This document shows positions 48,713-57,279 of a DNA stretch of 64,000 nucleotides, in pieces. The translations under genes and the position numbers were made by a program. Location of the stretch: NCBI RefSeq assembly GCF_036188265.1, contig NZ_CP108093.1, positions 2,927,001 through 2,991,000 on the forward strand. Direction: 5' to 3'. This stretch comes from Streptomyces sp. NBC_00247. Lineage in GTDB: Bacteria > Actinomycetota > Actinomycetes > Streptomycetales > Streptomycetaceae. A model generated the notes under the pieces. The model did not search any database. It had not been told where the DNA came from and saw only the letters and a program-made list of their open reading frames with translations. How positions within the stretch are numbered: position 1 is the stretch's first letter; the number at the start of each line of letters is the position of its first letter.

Positions 48713-51700
48713 TCAGCGGCGGGGGTCTCGGAGTTTGCCGATCCGCTCGCGGTCCAGGCGGAGTTCGGTGCGGATCAGCCGGGTGATCCGGCCGACGAGC
48801 CGGTGCGCGAGCTCGTCCAGCTGGAAGTCGGTGAGCGCCCGGGGGTCGAAGCCGTCGTCGGGTACTGCCGTGTACTCCGGCGGAGGCGGGGAGTTCCCGG
48901 GCGGCGGGTCGTTCGGCGGCACGCTGGACTCCGGGGAGTACGGAGGCGGCGGACCGGCCGGCGTGTACGGAGGCGGCGGGCCGGCCGGGGGGCCGGGACG
49001 CGTGGTGAGGCCGGCTGACACCGTGGCCGCCGCGGAGGCGGCGAGTGCGCCGATCGCGGACGAGGCGGACCGGCCGGCGGCCCTGTGGGACTTTCCCCAG
49101 AGCCGCTGGACGACCGGCATCGGGGCTGCGGAAGCGGCGGGAGCCGAGAGAGGCGCCACCGCCGCGACGGCACCGCCGGCCGGCTGGACCGGTGCCGGCA
49201 CCGACGTCGGGGCCGGTCCTGCCGGCCGGCGCAGCGGCACCACCTTCGCGGGCATCGCGACGCTGCGCTGGAGCACGGCCGGGGCCGGGGCCGGCCGGAG
49301 CGCGGCCGGGGCGGGCTGCGGCATCGCCGGAGGCAACGCGGTCGACCCGGGCGGCGCCGCCGTCGTCGGAAACGCCGGCGCCGGGACCGCCGGAGCCGGG
49401 ACCGCCGGGGCCGGGACTGCCGGGCCCGGGAACGCCTGAGCCGGAGCCGACGGCTGTACCGGACCGGGCGCGGCCGTCGGCAGGGGCAGCGGAGGCAGGG
49501 ACTTCGGGGGCCGAGGCTGCGCCGTTGCCCGCTGGACCACCGGGACCGGCGGGAAGCCGCGGGGACCCGGAGCGCTGTGCGCGGGGCCGGGTCCAGGTCG
49601 CGGCGTGGTGTGCGCGGGTGCCGGGGCCGGTGTGCCGTGTGCGGGGGCCGGGGCCGGTGTGCCGTGCGCGGGTGCCGAGGCCTGCGTGCCGTGTGCGGGT
49701 GCCGAGGCCTGCGTGCCGTGTGCGGGTGCCGAGGCCTGTGCGCTGGGCGCGGGCGCCGGTGCCGGTCCCAGGGCTCGTGCCGGGGCCGGTGCCGGGGTGG
49801 TACGCGCGAGCTGTACGGGCAGCGCAGCCGCACCGGCGGGAACGGCACCGGCAGGGACCGCGCTCATCGGGGCGCCGAGGGGCGAGCGTCGCGGAGCGCT
49901 CCGGGCCGGGGCCGGGGCGGCGCTCGCGGTCGGGGCGGCCGGGGCGGCGCTCGCGGCCGGGGCGGCACTCGCGGACGGGCCGACGCCTGCGGACGGGGCG
50001 GCGCTCGCGGACGGGCCGACGCCTGCGGACGGGGCGGACGGGGCGGCGCTCGCGGACGGGGCGGCAGCCGGGGTGGCCGGAGCGGACCCCGCCCGCTGGA
50101 TGCCCGGAGCCTGAGCGGACACCGCCCGCTGGATGCCCGGAGCCGGCGAGATCGCACGCGCCGTGGGCGCCGAGGCGATCGGAGCGCCCAGGCCCGGGCG
50201 GGACCGCGGACGGGCGGCGCTCCCCCGGACGGGGGGTACGCCGGAGGCTGCGGCCGGGCGGGCTCCGGTCGACGACGGCGCGGACCCGTCGGCCCGGTCC
50301 GGCGTGCCGGAGGCGGTCGGGGCCGCCGTCGCGGTCGGCCCTGCCGGAGCGTCACCGGAGCGCGCCGCCGCCCGCTGGACGGGGTTGCCGGGGTGGGGCG
50401 GGAGGGCGGGCGCCGACGCCGCGGACGGACCCGTGGCGGGGGGCTCCTCCGCTGGACCGACGTGGGTGGCCGGGGCGGGGGTGGCGGCGGGTGCCGGGGT
50501 TTTCGGCCGGGCGGAGGCTCGTTGTGCGGCGGTCCCCGGAACCGGCGAAGCCGCCGGCACCGGGCCGGAGGCCACGCCGGACGGCGCGGGACCCGGCCGG
50601 GGTGACGTCGTACCGTCGCCGCCGGAACGCGTCGGCCGCGCGGGCGCGCCGCCCTGCGGTCGGCCGGGAGCGGAGTGCGTGGGCCGCTGGGGGGTGGAGT
50701 CGGGCGCGGCCCGCCGCTGGACGACGGGGGCCGGCCCTGCGGTACCCGCGACGGGCACCACCGGGGAAGCCGAGGGCAGAGCCGGTCCGGGAGCGGCCCC
50801 GGGCGACTGCGGGGAAGGCGTGGGCCGGTCGTCGGCCCCGGCCCGTACCGCCGGAACGTCACCGGCCACCGCGCGCCGCACCGGAGTGTCACCGCGTACC
50901 GCCCCGGCTCCATCGCCCGTGGCAGGGCCCGGCGTTGCCGGGGTACGGGCCGGGACCGCGTCCCCACCGGCCGGAGCTTCTTCAACGCCGCCGCGGTGGG
51001 CGGTACTCCCGCTCCTGGAAGGGCTGCCCGCGGACGGGCCCTGCCCCGCGGCGGCACGCCGCACCACGGCCGAGGGCTGCACGGCGGCACGCTGCACGAC
51101 CGGACCGGAGGCCACCGGACCCGAAGCCACCGGCACGGAAGCCACCGGAACGACACCAGCCGGAACGGCACTGACCGGGCCGGCACCCGTGGATCCGGAC
51201 TCTCCGTCCGACGACACCTCCCGAGCCGTCCCGCCTTCACGCGGGGCAGCCGCTCGCCGCACCGGGGCCGGCGGCGTTCCGGCGCCGGAAGGGACACCGG
51301 CGGGCGTACGGGCTGCCGCGCTCGCGGGGGCGGCACTCCGCCGCGCGGTGGGCAGCACCCGCCGCTGCACCTCCGCCCCGGGCTGCGCCCGGGTCAGAGC
51401 CGTCCGCAAGGGGGACGGGCCCGCCGGAAGCGGCGTCACCCGCAGGCCCGCGCGCGCGGCCGACGGAACGACGGGAACGGCAGGAGCCTCGGACCGCAGC
51501 ACCGCTATCGGAGCCGGACTCGAACCGGCACGGCCACCACCAGCGGCAGCACCGGCGCCGGAACCGGCACCGGGCACGCCGGCCGGACCGGCCGCCGCCG
51601 TGCTCCGTACCTCCGTGCTCCGTACCTCCGTGCTCCGCGTCGGCGTGCTCCGTACCGCCGTACCCCCACCAGGGGCCGCCTGCGCACTCCGCTGCACCGC

Positions 51701-52264
51701 CGGAGCCGGGGGCACCGGACCCGCCGCCGTCACCGGCCGGGCCACCCGCGCCTGCGGGGAGCCGGAGACCCGCGCGGACGCGGGTCCTGCGGACACGCCG
51801 GGGGCCGCCGGGAAACTCGCCGGAAGCGCCCGCAGCGGTACCGCCGGGGCGCGCTGCACCGTGGCGTCGTTGCCCGCCAAGGGCAGTGCCCCCGAACGGC
51901 GTTCGAGACCCGGTACGGGCCGGGCCGACACGGGGTTGGACGCTCCGCCGAGTACCGAGGTGGCCCGGCCGTCCAGTACCGCGTGGGACGCGGTACCCAT
52001 GAACGACGGGTTCTGCCAGGTCGGCAGTCGGCCGCCGAAAGCGGAGTCCGCGACTCCCGCCGGTCCGTCCGCCACGGCGCGCTGGATCGGCGGCAGTCCG
52101 GCCCAGGCGGCGACGACCGGAGCGCGGACGCCCGCGGATTCGGCCGCCCGGCCGGTGTCGGCCCCGCCTCGCGAGGTGTCCGCCGCCTCCCCGGGGGGAA
52201 CGGCCGCCGCGCTCGTCCCCGTGGCGCCCGTTCGACCGCTCCGGAACCGCTCCAGGAACCCCAC
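48713..52264 (-). CDS. Very long Pro/Ala-rich protein with recurring V/I-Q-R motifs, in the tape-measure position
   Basis: A 1183-residue protein, largely disordered (Pro, Ala, Gly, Ser, Val). About 13 short motifs of the form V/I/L/A-Q-R-A/S/R/L are scattered from residue 60 to 1090 (for example PPIQRAV, ATVQRAP, NPVQRAA, GIQRAV, VVQRAT, VVQRLW). Only two segments look folded: residues about 70-110 (TWQNPSFMGTASHAVLDG) and the C-terminal helix (DFQLDELAHRLVGRITRLIR). The gene order sheath, tube, two small genes, this gene, tube initiator, LysM, spike matches that of phage tails, where the tape measure is here. GTG start; four bases after the DUF6760 gene. Confidence 0.8.
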   Translation of the reverse strand: MGFLERFRSGRTGATGTSAAAVPPGEAADTSRGGADTGRAAESAGVRAPVVAAWAGLPPIQRAVADGPAGVADSAFGGRLPTWQNPSFMGTASHAVLDGRATSVLGGASNPVSARPVPGLERRSGALPLAGNDATVQRAPAVPLRALPASFPAAPGVSAGPASARVSGSPQARVARPVTAAGPVPPAPAVQRSAQAAPGGGTAVRSTPTRSTEVRSTEVRSTAAAGPAGVPGAGSGAGAAAGGGRAGSSPAPIAVLRSEAPAVPVVPSAARAGLRVTPLPAGPSPLRTALTRAQPGAEVQRRVLPTARRSAAPASAAARTPAGVPSGAGTPPAPVRRAAAPREGGTAREVSSDGESGSTGAGPVSAVPAGVVPVASVPVASGPVASGPVVQRAAVQPSAVVRRAAAGQGPSAGSPSRSGSTAHRGGVEEAPAGGDAVPARTPATPGPATGDGAGAVRGDTPVRRAVAGDVPAVRAGADDRPTPSPQSPGAAPGPALPSASPVVPVAGTAGPAPVVQRRAAPDSTPQRPTHSAPGRPQGGAPARPTRSGGDGTTSPRPGPAPSGVASGPVPAASPVPGTAAQRASARPKTPAPAATPAPATHVGPAEEPPATGPSAASAPALPPHPGNPVQRAAARSGDAPAGPTATAAPTASGTPDRADGSAPSSTGARPAAASGVPPVRGSAARPRSRPGLGAPIASAPTARAISPAPGIQRAVSAQAPGIQRAGSAPATPAAAPSASAAPSAPSAGVGPSASAAPSAGVGPSASAAPAASAAPAAPTASAAPAPARSAPRRSPLGAPMSAVPAGAVPAGAAALPVQLARTTPAPAPARALGPAPAPAPSAQASAPAHGTQASAPAHGTQASAPAHGTPAPAPAHGTPAPAPAHTTPRPGPGPAHSAPGPRGFPPVPVVQRATAQPRPPKSLPPLPLPTAAPGPVQPSAPAQAFPGPAVPAPAVPAPAVPAPAFPTTAAPPGSTALPPAMPQPAPAALRPAPAPAVLQRSVAMPAKVVPLRRPAGPAPTSVPAPVQPAGGAVAAVAPLSAPAASAAPMPVVQRLWGKSHRAAGRSASSAIGALAASAAATVSAGLTTRPGPPAGPPPPYTPAGPPPPYSPESSVPPNDPPPGNSPPPPEYTAVPDDGFDPRALTDFQLDELAHRLVGRITRLIRTELRLDRERIGKLRDPRR

Positions 52265-52267
52265 CGC

Positions 52268-52426
52268 TCAGCCCTCCGCGCCGGCACGCGTCACGAAGGA
52301 CGCGATCTGCTCGGTGTATCGACGACGGTCCTGGTGTTCCAGGTCCAGGATCTGCTCCAGGCTCCAGTGGAAGTGGTAGGCGACGTACGCGATCTCCTCG
52401 TGCAACCGGTCGTTCGCGTACGTCAC
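52268..52426 (-). CDS. Small DUF6760-type protein of the injection-system locus
   Basis: A 52-residue protein: VTYANDRLHEEIAYVAYHFH then WSLEQILDLEHQDRRRY and a short tail. Homologues of this size occur at this position in Streptomyces contractile injection loci. GTG start with GGGGGAA upstream, overlapping the preceding stop by GTGA. Phage tail operons encode assembly chaperones here, so a chaperone role is inferred. Confidence 0.78.
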   Translation of the reverse strand: MTYANDRLHEEIAYVAYHFHWSLEQILDLEHQDRRRYTEQIASFVTRAGAEG

Positions 52427-52932
52427 GATTCCCCCAGGCGGCTCCCGCCGAGTTCGACCTCGAAGGGCTCGGAACAGTGCGGGCATTCCACCGAAGCGCG
52501 GGTGTGGCCCTCCGCGTTGATCTGACGGTAGAAGTCCTGCAGGAAGGCCAGGTCGGAGGCGAACATGTTCTCCACGATGCCGTCGTGCATCATCGGGAGC
52601 GTGCCGAGCCGGGTGATCACCCGGCCCAGCAGCACCACCGAGAGGAACGCCGGGTTCTCCTGGACGCGTACGTCGCGCAGCGGGACGAGCTCGTCGCGCG
52701 CCGTCGACAGCCGCATCACCCCGTCCCGGTGGACGGTACCCGCGTCGTCCACGTAGCCACGCGGCAACTGGAACGCGAACTCGGTGCGCAGTTCGTACCG
52801 TTGCTGCTGCACGGGCGGTGCCGGTGCTGCCGGTACGACCTGTGCGTCCGGTGCGACGACGGGAGCGGGCTGCTCCGTCTCCGCACCGGGACCCTGGGCG
52901 AAGTCGCCGGCCCTGGCGGCCGAACGGCGCAT
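52423..52932 (-). CDS. Putative tail assembly protein with a C-x-x-C motif
   Basis: A 169-residue protein. The first 45 residues are Pro/Ala-rich; then RYELRTEFAFQLPRGYVDDA, DELVPLRDVRVQENPAFLSV, LGRVITRLGTLPMMHDGIV and FLQDFYRQINAEGH, ending in ECPHCSEPFEVEL (one C-x-x-C pair). This resembles the phage tail assembly proteins found after tube genes. Starts at an ATG overlapping the tube stop (TAATG), ends overlapping the DUF6760 gene start. Confidence 0.75.
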   Translation of the reverse strand: MRRSAARAGDFAQGPGAETEQPAPVVAPDAQVVPAAPAPPVQQQRYELRTEFAFQLPRGYVDDAGTVHRDGVMRLSTARDELVPLRDVRVQENPAFLSVVLLGRVITRLGTLPMMHDGIVENMFASDLAFLQDFYRQINAEGHTRASVECPHCSEPFEVELGGSRLGES

Positions 52933-53375
52933 TACTCGATGACCAGTTCTTCGAACACGATGGTCACCGTCTCGGTGAGCGCGGAAGCCTCGCCCGCCTT
53001 CACCGTGCTCGCGTCGATCTTGCTGCACCAGGCGTTGCGCAGGTGGTAGCGCTTCACCGGGTTGTTCTGGAAGTCCATCATGATGATGGAGGCGTTCTTG
53101 CGGGCCGTGGTCATCTGGCCGGCGATCGACTCGTTGATCCACTGGGTGAACGAAGCCGACTGCGTCATACCGCGGATGACCGTGCAGGTCCCGTTCTTCT
53201 TCACACCCGGCATGTTCTTGACCACGTTCTGGCCGTTCGGGGTGTTCTGCTGGTAGGTGATGACGTCCTGCTCGATGCTCATGCCACTGACCTCGGCGAG
53301 GTACTCGACCATGACACCGTCGATCTGCAGGCCGAAATTGTGTGAGGTAAGGGCGTCACCCGGCTGGAGACTCAT
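52932..53375 (-). CDS. Main inner tube protein (gp19/Hcp-like)
   Basis: A 147-residue tube protein of the T4 gp19 family: ALTSHNFGLQIDGVMVEYLA, EVSGMSIEQDVITYQQNTPN, KKNGTCTVIRGMTQSASFTQ, VKRYHLRNAWCSKID and TVTIVFEELVIE. Hundreds of copies stack to form the inner tube that is driven out upon contraction. Follows the sheath gene by 113 bases, with a strong hairpin in the gap. Confidence 0.95.
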   Translation of the reverse strand: MSLQPGDALTSHNFGLQIDGVMVEYLAEVSGMSIEQDVITYQQNTPNGQNVVKNMPGVKKNGTCTVIRGMTQSASFTQWINESIAGQMTTARKNASIIMMDFQNNPVKRYHLRNAWCSKIDASTVKAGEASALTETVTIVFEELVIE

Positions 53376-53443
53376 GTGTTCGCTGTCCTTGTGAAGGAGA
53401 TCTGAGGGGTGGCGGCGTTACGGCGGTGGAGGCGGACGGGGGC

Positions 53444-53480
53444 CCGGGGGGTGTCCGGCGGTCCGCCGGACACCCCCCGG
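53444..53480 (-). terminator. Internal hairpin between sheath and tube genes
   Basis: Arms CCGGGGGGTGTCCGGCGG and its exact complement form an 18-bp stem with a one-base centre (in practice a three- or four-base loop). It follows the sheath stop by nine bases. Placed inside the operon, it may act as a partial terminator or stabilise the sheath mRNA, setting the sheath:tube ratio. Confidence 0.65.
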
Positions 53481-53488
53481 AAGACCGG

Positions 53489-55081
53489 CTACTCCTCCAG
53501 CTCTCCGCTGCCGCTGGAGAACTGAGCCAGTCGGAAGATCACGAACTCGGCGGGCTTGACCGGCGCGATGCCGATCTCGCACACCACCCGGCCGACGTCG
53601 ACCGACTCCGGCGGGTTGGTCTCCTCGTCGCACTTGACGTAGAAGGCCTCCTCGGGGCGCTGGCCGAAGAGGGCGCCACTGCGCCACTCGTTGACCAGGA
53701 ACGCCGAGATGTTGCGCCGGATACGCGCCCACAGGGCGTGGTCGTTCGGCTCGAACACCACCCACTGGGTACCGAGGAGGATGGACTCCTCCAGGTAGTT
53801 GAAGTACCGGCGGATGTTCAGGTAGCGCCAGGCCGGGTCCGAGGAGACCGTACGGGCTCCCCAGACGCGGATGCCGCGGCCGGGGAAGGCGCGGATGCAG
53901 TTGACGCCGATCGGGTTGAGCAGGTCCTGCTCGCCGCGGGTGATCTGGGTCTCCAGGTCCACCGCGCCGCGCACGACCTCGTTGGCGGGCGCCTTGTGCA
54001 CACCGCGCTCGGCGTCGTTGCGGGCCCAGATGCCGGCGACGTGGCCGCTCGGCGGGATCAGCACCGACTGCCCGGCGGACGGGTCGAAGGACTTGATCCA
54101 CGGGTAGTACAGAGCCGCGTACTTGGAGTCGTAACCGGCCGTCTCCTGGCGCCACACCCGGACCTGACGGGCATTCAGTCCCGGCGGCGGGTCGATGACC
54201 GCGACACGGTCGCCCATGAGTTCACAGTGCGCGATCATGCCCAACTGGACCGCCTTGACGGCCTCCAGGTCGATCGCGCCGCGCTGGTAGGCGGCCATCA
54301 GGTCGGGCACCGCGACCATGGAGATCTCGTCGATGGCCTCCAGGCCACCGAACCCGGTGCGGTCCGCGGAGTCGCCCAGGTAGCGGGCCGGGCCGGGGTA
54401 GGACCCCTCGGCCGGCGCGTCGGGGGCGGCCGGCGCGGGAGCCACGAGTGCCACCGTCTGGGCGTCCGGCCGGACCAGCTGTCCGGCGGGCGCGGCCTCG
54501 GCGACGGTGATGAGCTTGGAGCGCTCCTTCACCTGCGTGACGACGTAGGTACGGCCGCCCTTCTTGGCGGACACGTCGAAGGTCTCGACGGCCTTGTCGC
54601 CGTCCTTGACCGTCAGCTTGAACCGGTCGGCCGGTCCGTCGTCCTCCGGCAGCGTCACCTCGACGCTGAGCGCGCCGTTGGTGCCGGGGGCGATGGCCGC
54701 GACCGAGAACCCGCCGAGCGGCCGGAACTCTCCGGCCTCCAGCGCGGCCGGGGCGGCGGAGCCCTTCACGGCGGCACGGCCGGGGGCGGCCGCACCGTCG
54801 GCGGGGGCGCCCTCGACGGAGCCGCCCACGCGCACCACGTAGGCCGCGGAGCCACCGTTGTTGAAGAAGCCGTAGACGGAGTGGGCCAGGTAGTACCCGT
54901 CGGTGAACTCACCGAACGCGGCCACGTACTGGCTCCAGTTGGTGACCAGGGTCGGCTCGTTCAGCGGACCGCTCGGCGCGAGCCCCACGAAGGCGGCGAC
55001 CGACGTGCCCACTCCCTCGATGGGACGCGAGCCGCTGGCCACCTCCTCGACGTAGACGCCGGGCGACAGATAGGACGGCAT
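53489..55081 (-). CDS. Contractile sheath protein
   Basis: A 530-residue sheath subunit. The family's N-terminus SYLSPGVYVEEVASGSRPIE and GVGTSVAAFVGLAPSGPLNE are clear, as are AYVVRVGG, LMAAYQRGAIDLEAVKAVQL, YYPWIKSFDP, IPPSGHVAGIWARNDAERGV and IGVNCIRAFPGRGIRVWGART, ending in RRNISAFLVNEWRSGALFGQ and a C-terminal strand (PAEFVIFRLAQF) used to link neighbouring subunits. A variable domain (about residues 85-210) is inserted. ATG with GGAG upstream; promoter in the divergent region beyond. Confidence 0.96.
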   Translation of the reverse strand: MPSYLSPGVYVEEVASGSRPIEGVGTSVAAFVGLAPSGPLNEPTLVTNWSQYVAAFGEFTDGYYLAHSVYGFFNNGGSAAYVVRVGGSVEGAPADGAAAPGRAAVKGSAAPAALEAGEFRPLGGFSVAAIAPGTNGALSVEVTLPEDDGPADRFKLTVKDGDKAVETFDVSAKKGGRTYVVTQVKERSKLITVAEAAPAGQLVRPDAQTVALVAPAPAAPDAPAEGSYPGPARYLGDSADRTGFGGLEAIDEISMVAVPDLMAAYQRGAIDLEAVKAVQLGMIAHCELMGDRVAVIDPPPGLNARQVRVWRQETAGYDSKYAALYYPWIKSFDPSAGQSVLIPPSGHVAGIWARNDAERGVHKAPANEVVRGAVDLETQITRGEQDLLNPIGVNCIRAFPGRGIRVWGARTVSSDPAWRYLNIRRYFNYLEESILLGTQWVVFEPNDHALWARIRRNISAFLVNEWRSGALFGQRPEEAFYVKCDEETNPPESVDVGRVVCEIGIAPVKPAEFVIFRLAQFSSGSGELEE

Positions 55082-55528
55082 GTTCTGCTCTCCTCGGGGT
55101 ACGAGACAGGAACCGCCTTACTCTCACCCGCGCGGGAACACCGCCGAAACGTCCCCAGGGTCCTGCTCGGGGGCATCGTTTCTGCCCTCAAGGGCAGGCG
55201 GTGCACCGGCGTTGGCACGTCGCGGCGCAAGGGGGCGACCGGCCGCCGGGCGCGCGTCCGGGGCCCGTCCTCGATCTCCTGGTCCGGGGCCCGTCCGCCG
55301 TCCCCGGCAGCGGGGCGGAGAGCCGGGCGCTTCGGGGAGTACGGCGGGCCGGGACTTCGATCCGTCAGAATTACCACTCCGCGCTCCGCCGGGTAAGGCC
55401 CTTTCGGGCAGCCCCGGGGGCGACCCGGGATGCCCCGCGAGGACCCGGTGGCCGATCGGGCAGGCACCTCCACCCGCGCGGACGGCTCCGACTGCCCCTG
55501 CGCCACCTGACCTGGTCGTCCTCGCGGC
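55082..55528. other. Divergent control region between the sheath and the first membrane-protein gene
   Basis: About 450 bases without a convincing gene. It should hold the sheath promoter and the promoter of the plus-strand gene. A 16-bp palindrome (CTGCCCTCAAGGGCAG) at 55182-55197 lies 100 bases before the sheath start and could be an operator; a weak GTTT...GGGTGA pair reminiscent of stress-sigma promoters is nearby, but is not convincing. Confidence 0.5.
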
Positions 55529-56443
55529 CTAACGTGGCCGGGTGAGCCTTTGGACCTCCCTGGAACCCGCGTCGGCCACGGTCGATCCCGGCAGCGCCAC
55601 CACCGTGCGCCTGCGCCTGCGCAACACCGGCGACGTAGTGGACGAGTACCGCTTCGAAGCGGTCGGCGACATCGCCCCCTGGACCACCGTCGAACCACCC
55701 ACCCTGCGCCTCTTCCCCGGAACCACCGGCACGGTCGAGCTGAAGTTCGCACCCCCACGCACCCCCGACGCCACCGCCGGACCCAACCCCTACGCCATCC
55801 GCATCACCCCCACCGAACACCCCGAAGCAACCACCGTCCCCGAGGGCAACCTCACCATCACCCCCTTCACCGAACTCCGCGCCGAACTCGTACCCCCCAC
55901 CGTCAAAGGCCGATTCCGCGGACGCCCCCGCCTCGCCGTCGACAACCTCGGCAACACCAAACTCACCGCCTCACTCAGCGGCACCGACAACGGCGACCAA
56001 CTCACCTACGACCTCAGACCCAGCAACATCCAGATAGAACCCGGCCACGCCGCCTTCATCACCACCACCCTCAAACCCCGCACCATCATCTGGTTCGGCG
56101 GCAAAGAACAACGCCCCTACACCCTCACCGTCCAACGCTCCGGAACCACACCCCTCCCCATCGACGGAACCTTCGCCCAAAAAGGCTTCCTCCCCCGCTG
56201 GCTCGCCACCTTCCTCGGCGTCCTCCTCGCCCTCACCATCACCTTCATCGCCCTCTGGTTCGGCCACAAACCCGCCGTCGCCACCGGCACCCACGAAAAA
56301 CTCGTCGAAGCCGGCGCCACCCTCGCACCCACCCCCACCCCCCAAGCCACCCTCGCCCCACCCCCCGCCACCACCGCACCCACCACACCCGCCCAACCCA
56401 CCGAGGCAACCGACTCCGACAACGGATCCGGCGGATCCGGCGG
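55529..56443 (+). repeat. Direct repeat, copy 1 (915 bp, coding)
   Basis: Identical as far as I can compare by eye to 57280-58193 except for one extra C in a C run (six versus five, near 56362 and 58112). It begins 13 bases before the GTG start and ends in the Gly/Ser linker. It covers the N-terminal domain, transmembrane helix and linker of the encoded protein. Confidence 0.95.
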
Positions 56444-57101
56444 CGGGGATTCCGGTCCGAAGCGCCCCGAAGTACCTGATCCGATCGGTCAGTGGCTGAT
56501 CAGGCCCGGCGCGCTGGGCAAGGACGAAACCGGTGCTCACCCGCTCAACGTGACCGACGTGACCGGCACCGATGGGCACGGCGGCGCCGGCGCCTTCAAC
56601 GGTTCGAGCAGCCAGATGATCTCGACGAGCTCGGTGGTGCCCACGGGGCCCGGCAGCAGCTTCACGGTCTCGGCGTGGGTGTACCTGAACAGCACCGCGG
56701 ACTTCTCCACCGCGGTCAGCCAGAGCGGGCAGCACAACAGCGCCTTCTATCTCCAGTTCTCCCCGGGGGAGAAGCGCTGGTCGTTCGCCCGGACACGCTC
56801 GGACGGTGGTACGTACGCCGCCACGGGCTACCGCGCCCTCTCCCTGGCCCCGTCGGTCCTGCACACCTGGACCCACCTGGTCGGCGTCTACGACGGGGTC
56901 ACCGGCAACCAGACGCTCTACGTCGACGGCGCACCCCAGGGCTCCGTGCAGGACCCCTACCCGTTCACGACGACCGGCGCCTTCATCATCGGCCGGGCCA
57001 GATACGCCGATGCCAACGCCGACCAGTTCGACGGCAGGATCAACGAGGTCGCGGTCTGGGACCAGGCGCTCACCCGCGAGCAGATCGGGGAGATCGGCTG
57101 A
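55542..57101 (+). CDS. Bitopic membrane protein with an extracellular LamG-like domain, copy 1
   Basis: A 519-residue protein: residues 1-210 hold two Ig-like beta domains (VDPGSATTVRLRLRNTGDVV and later RPRLAVDNLGNTKLTASLSG), one transmembrane helix at about 217-238 (WLATFLGVLLALTITFIALW), a Thr/Pro linker, then a concanavalin-like LamG domain (about 310-519: NGSSSQMISTSSVV, GSSFTVSAWVYLNS, WTHLVGVYDG, GRINEVAVWDQALTREQIGEI). Positive charges before the helix predict an inside N-terminus and an outside LamG domain. It stands opposite the sheath gene. A link between the cytoplasmic particle and the envelope is inferred. Its first 300 codons are duplicated downstream. Confidence 0.88.
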   Translation: MSLWTSLEPASATVDPGSATTVRLRLRNTGDVVDEYRFEAVGDIAPWTTVEPPTLRLFPGTTGTVELKFAPPRTPDATAGPNPYAIRITPTEHPEATTVPEGNLTITPFTELRAELVPPTVKGRFRGRPRLAVDNLGNTKLTASLSGTDNGDQLTYDLRPSNIQIEPGHAAFITTTLKPRTIIWFGGKEQRPYTLTVQRSGTTPLPIDGTFAQKGFLPRWLATFLGVLLALTITFIALWFGHKPAVATGTHEKLVEAGATLAPTPTPQATLAPPPATTAPTTPAQPTEATDSDNGSGGSGGGDSGPKRPEVPDPIGQWLIRPGALGKDETGAHPLNVTDVTGTDGHGGAGAFNGSSSQMISTSSVVPTGPGSSFTVSAWVYLNSTADFSTAVSQSGQHNSAFYLQFSPGEKRWSFARTRSDGGTYAATGYRALSLAPSVLHTWTHLVGVYDGVTGNQTLYVDGAPQGSVQDPYPFTTTGAFIIGRARYADANADQFDGRINEVAVWDQALTREQIGEIG

Positions 57102-57279
57102 GCCCCGGCCCGGCTGTGGCGGCGCGCCGTGGGCCCCAGGGAGGGAAGGGGCCTGCGGGGCACCACCCGGGGGCAGCCGGACTGCCCGGCGGGACCAGCC
57201 TGACGGCTGGACGGGCACAGTCGCCGGCGCGGCCAACACCGCGTTTCCAAAGGGCACATGGGGAACGCCTGCCGCTGTT

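Noticed and set aside
41043..55081. Reading the phage tail genes and the holin-like gene as a prophage
   Set aside because: No capsid, portal, terminase, integrase or attachment sites are seen, cap and AAA ATPase are of the injection-system type, and the holin-like gene is 3.6 kb away next to a GAF-like gene.
55082..55200. A sigma-B-type promoter (GTTT...GGGTGA) before the sheath gene
   Set aside because: Spacing of 17 and a poor -10 make it too weak to list as a promoter.
55550..56479. Alternative His/Arg/Pro-rich frame through the repeated module
   Set aside because: No start site with a ribosome-binding site and no family; the GTG frame encodes recognisable Ig-like and transmembrane parts.
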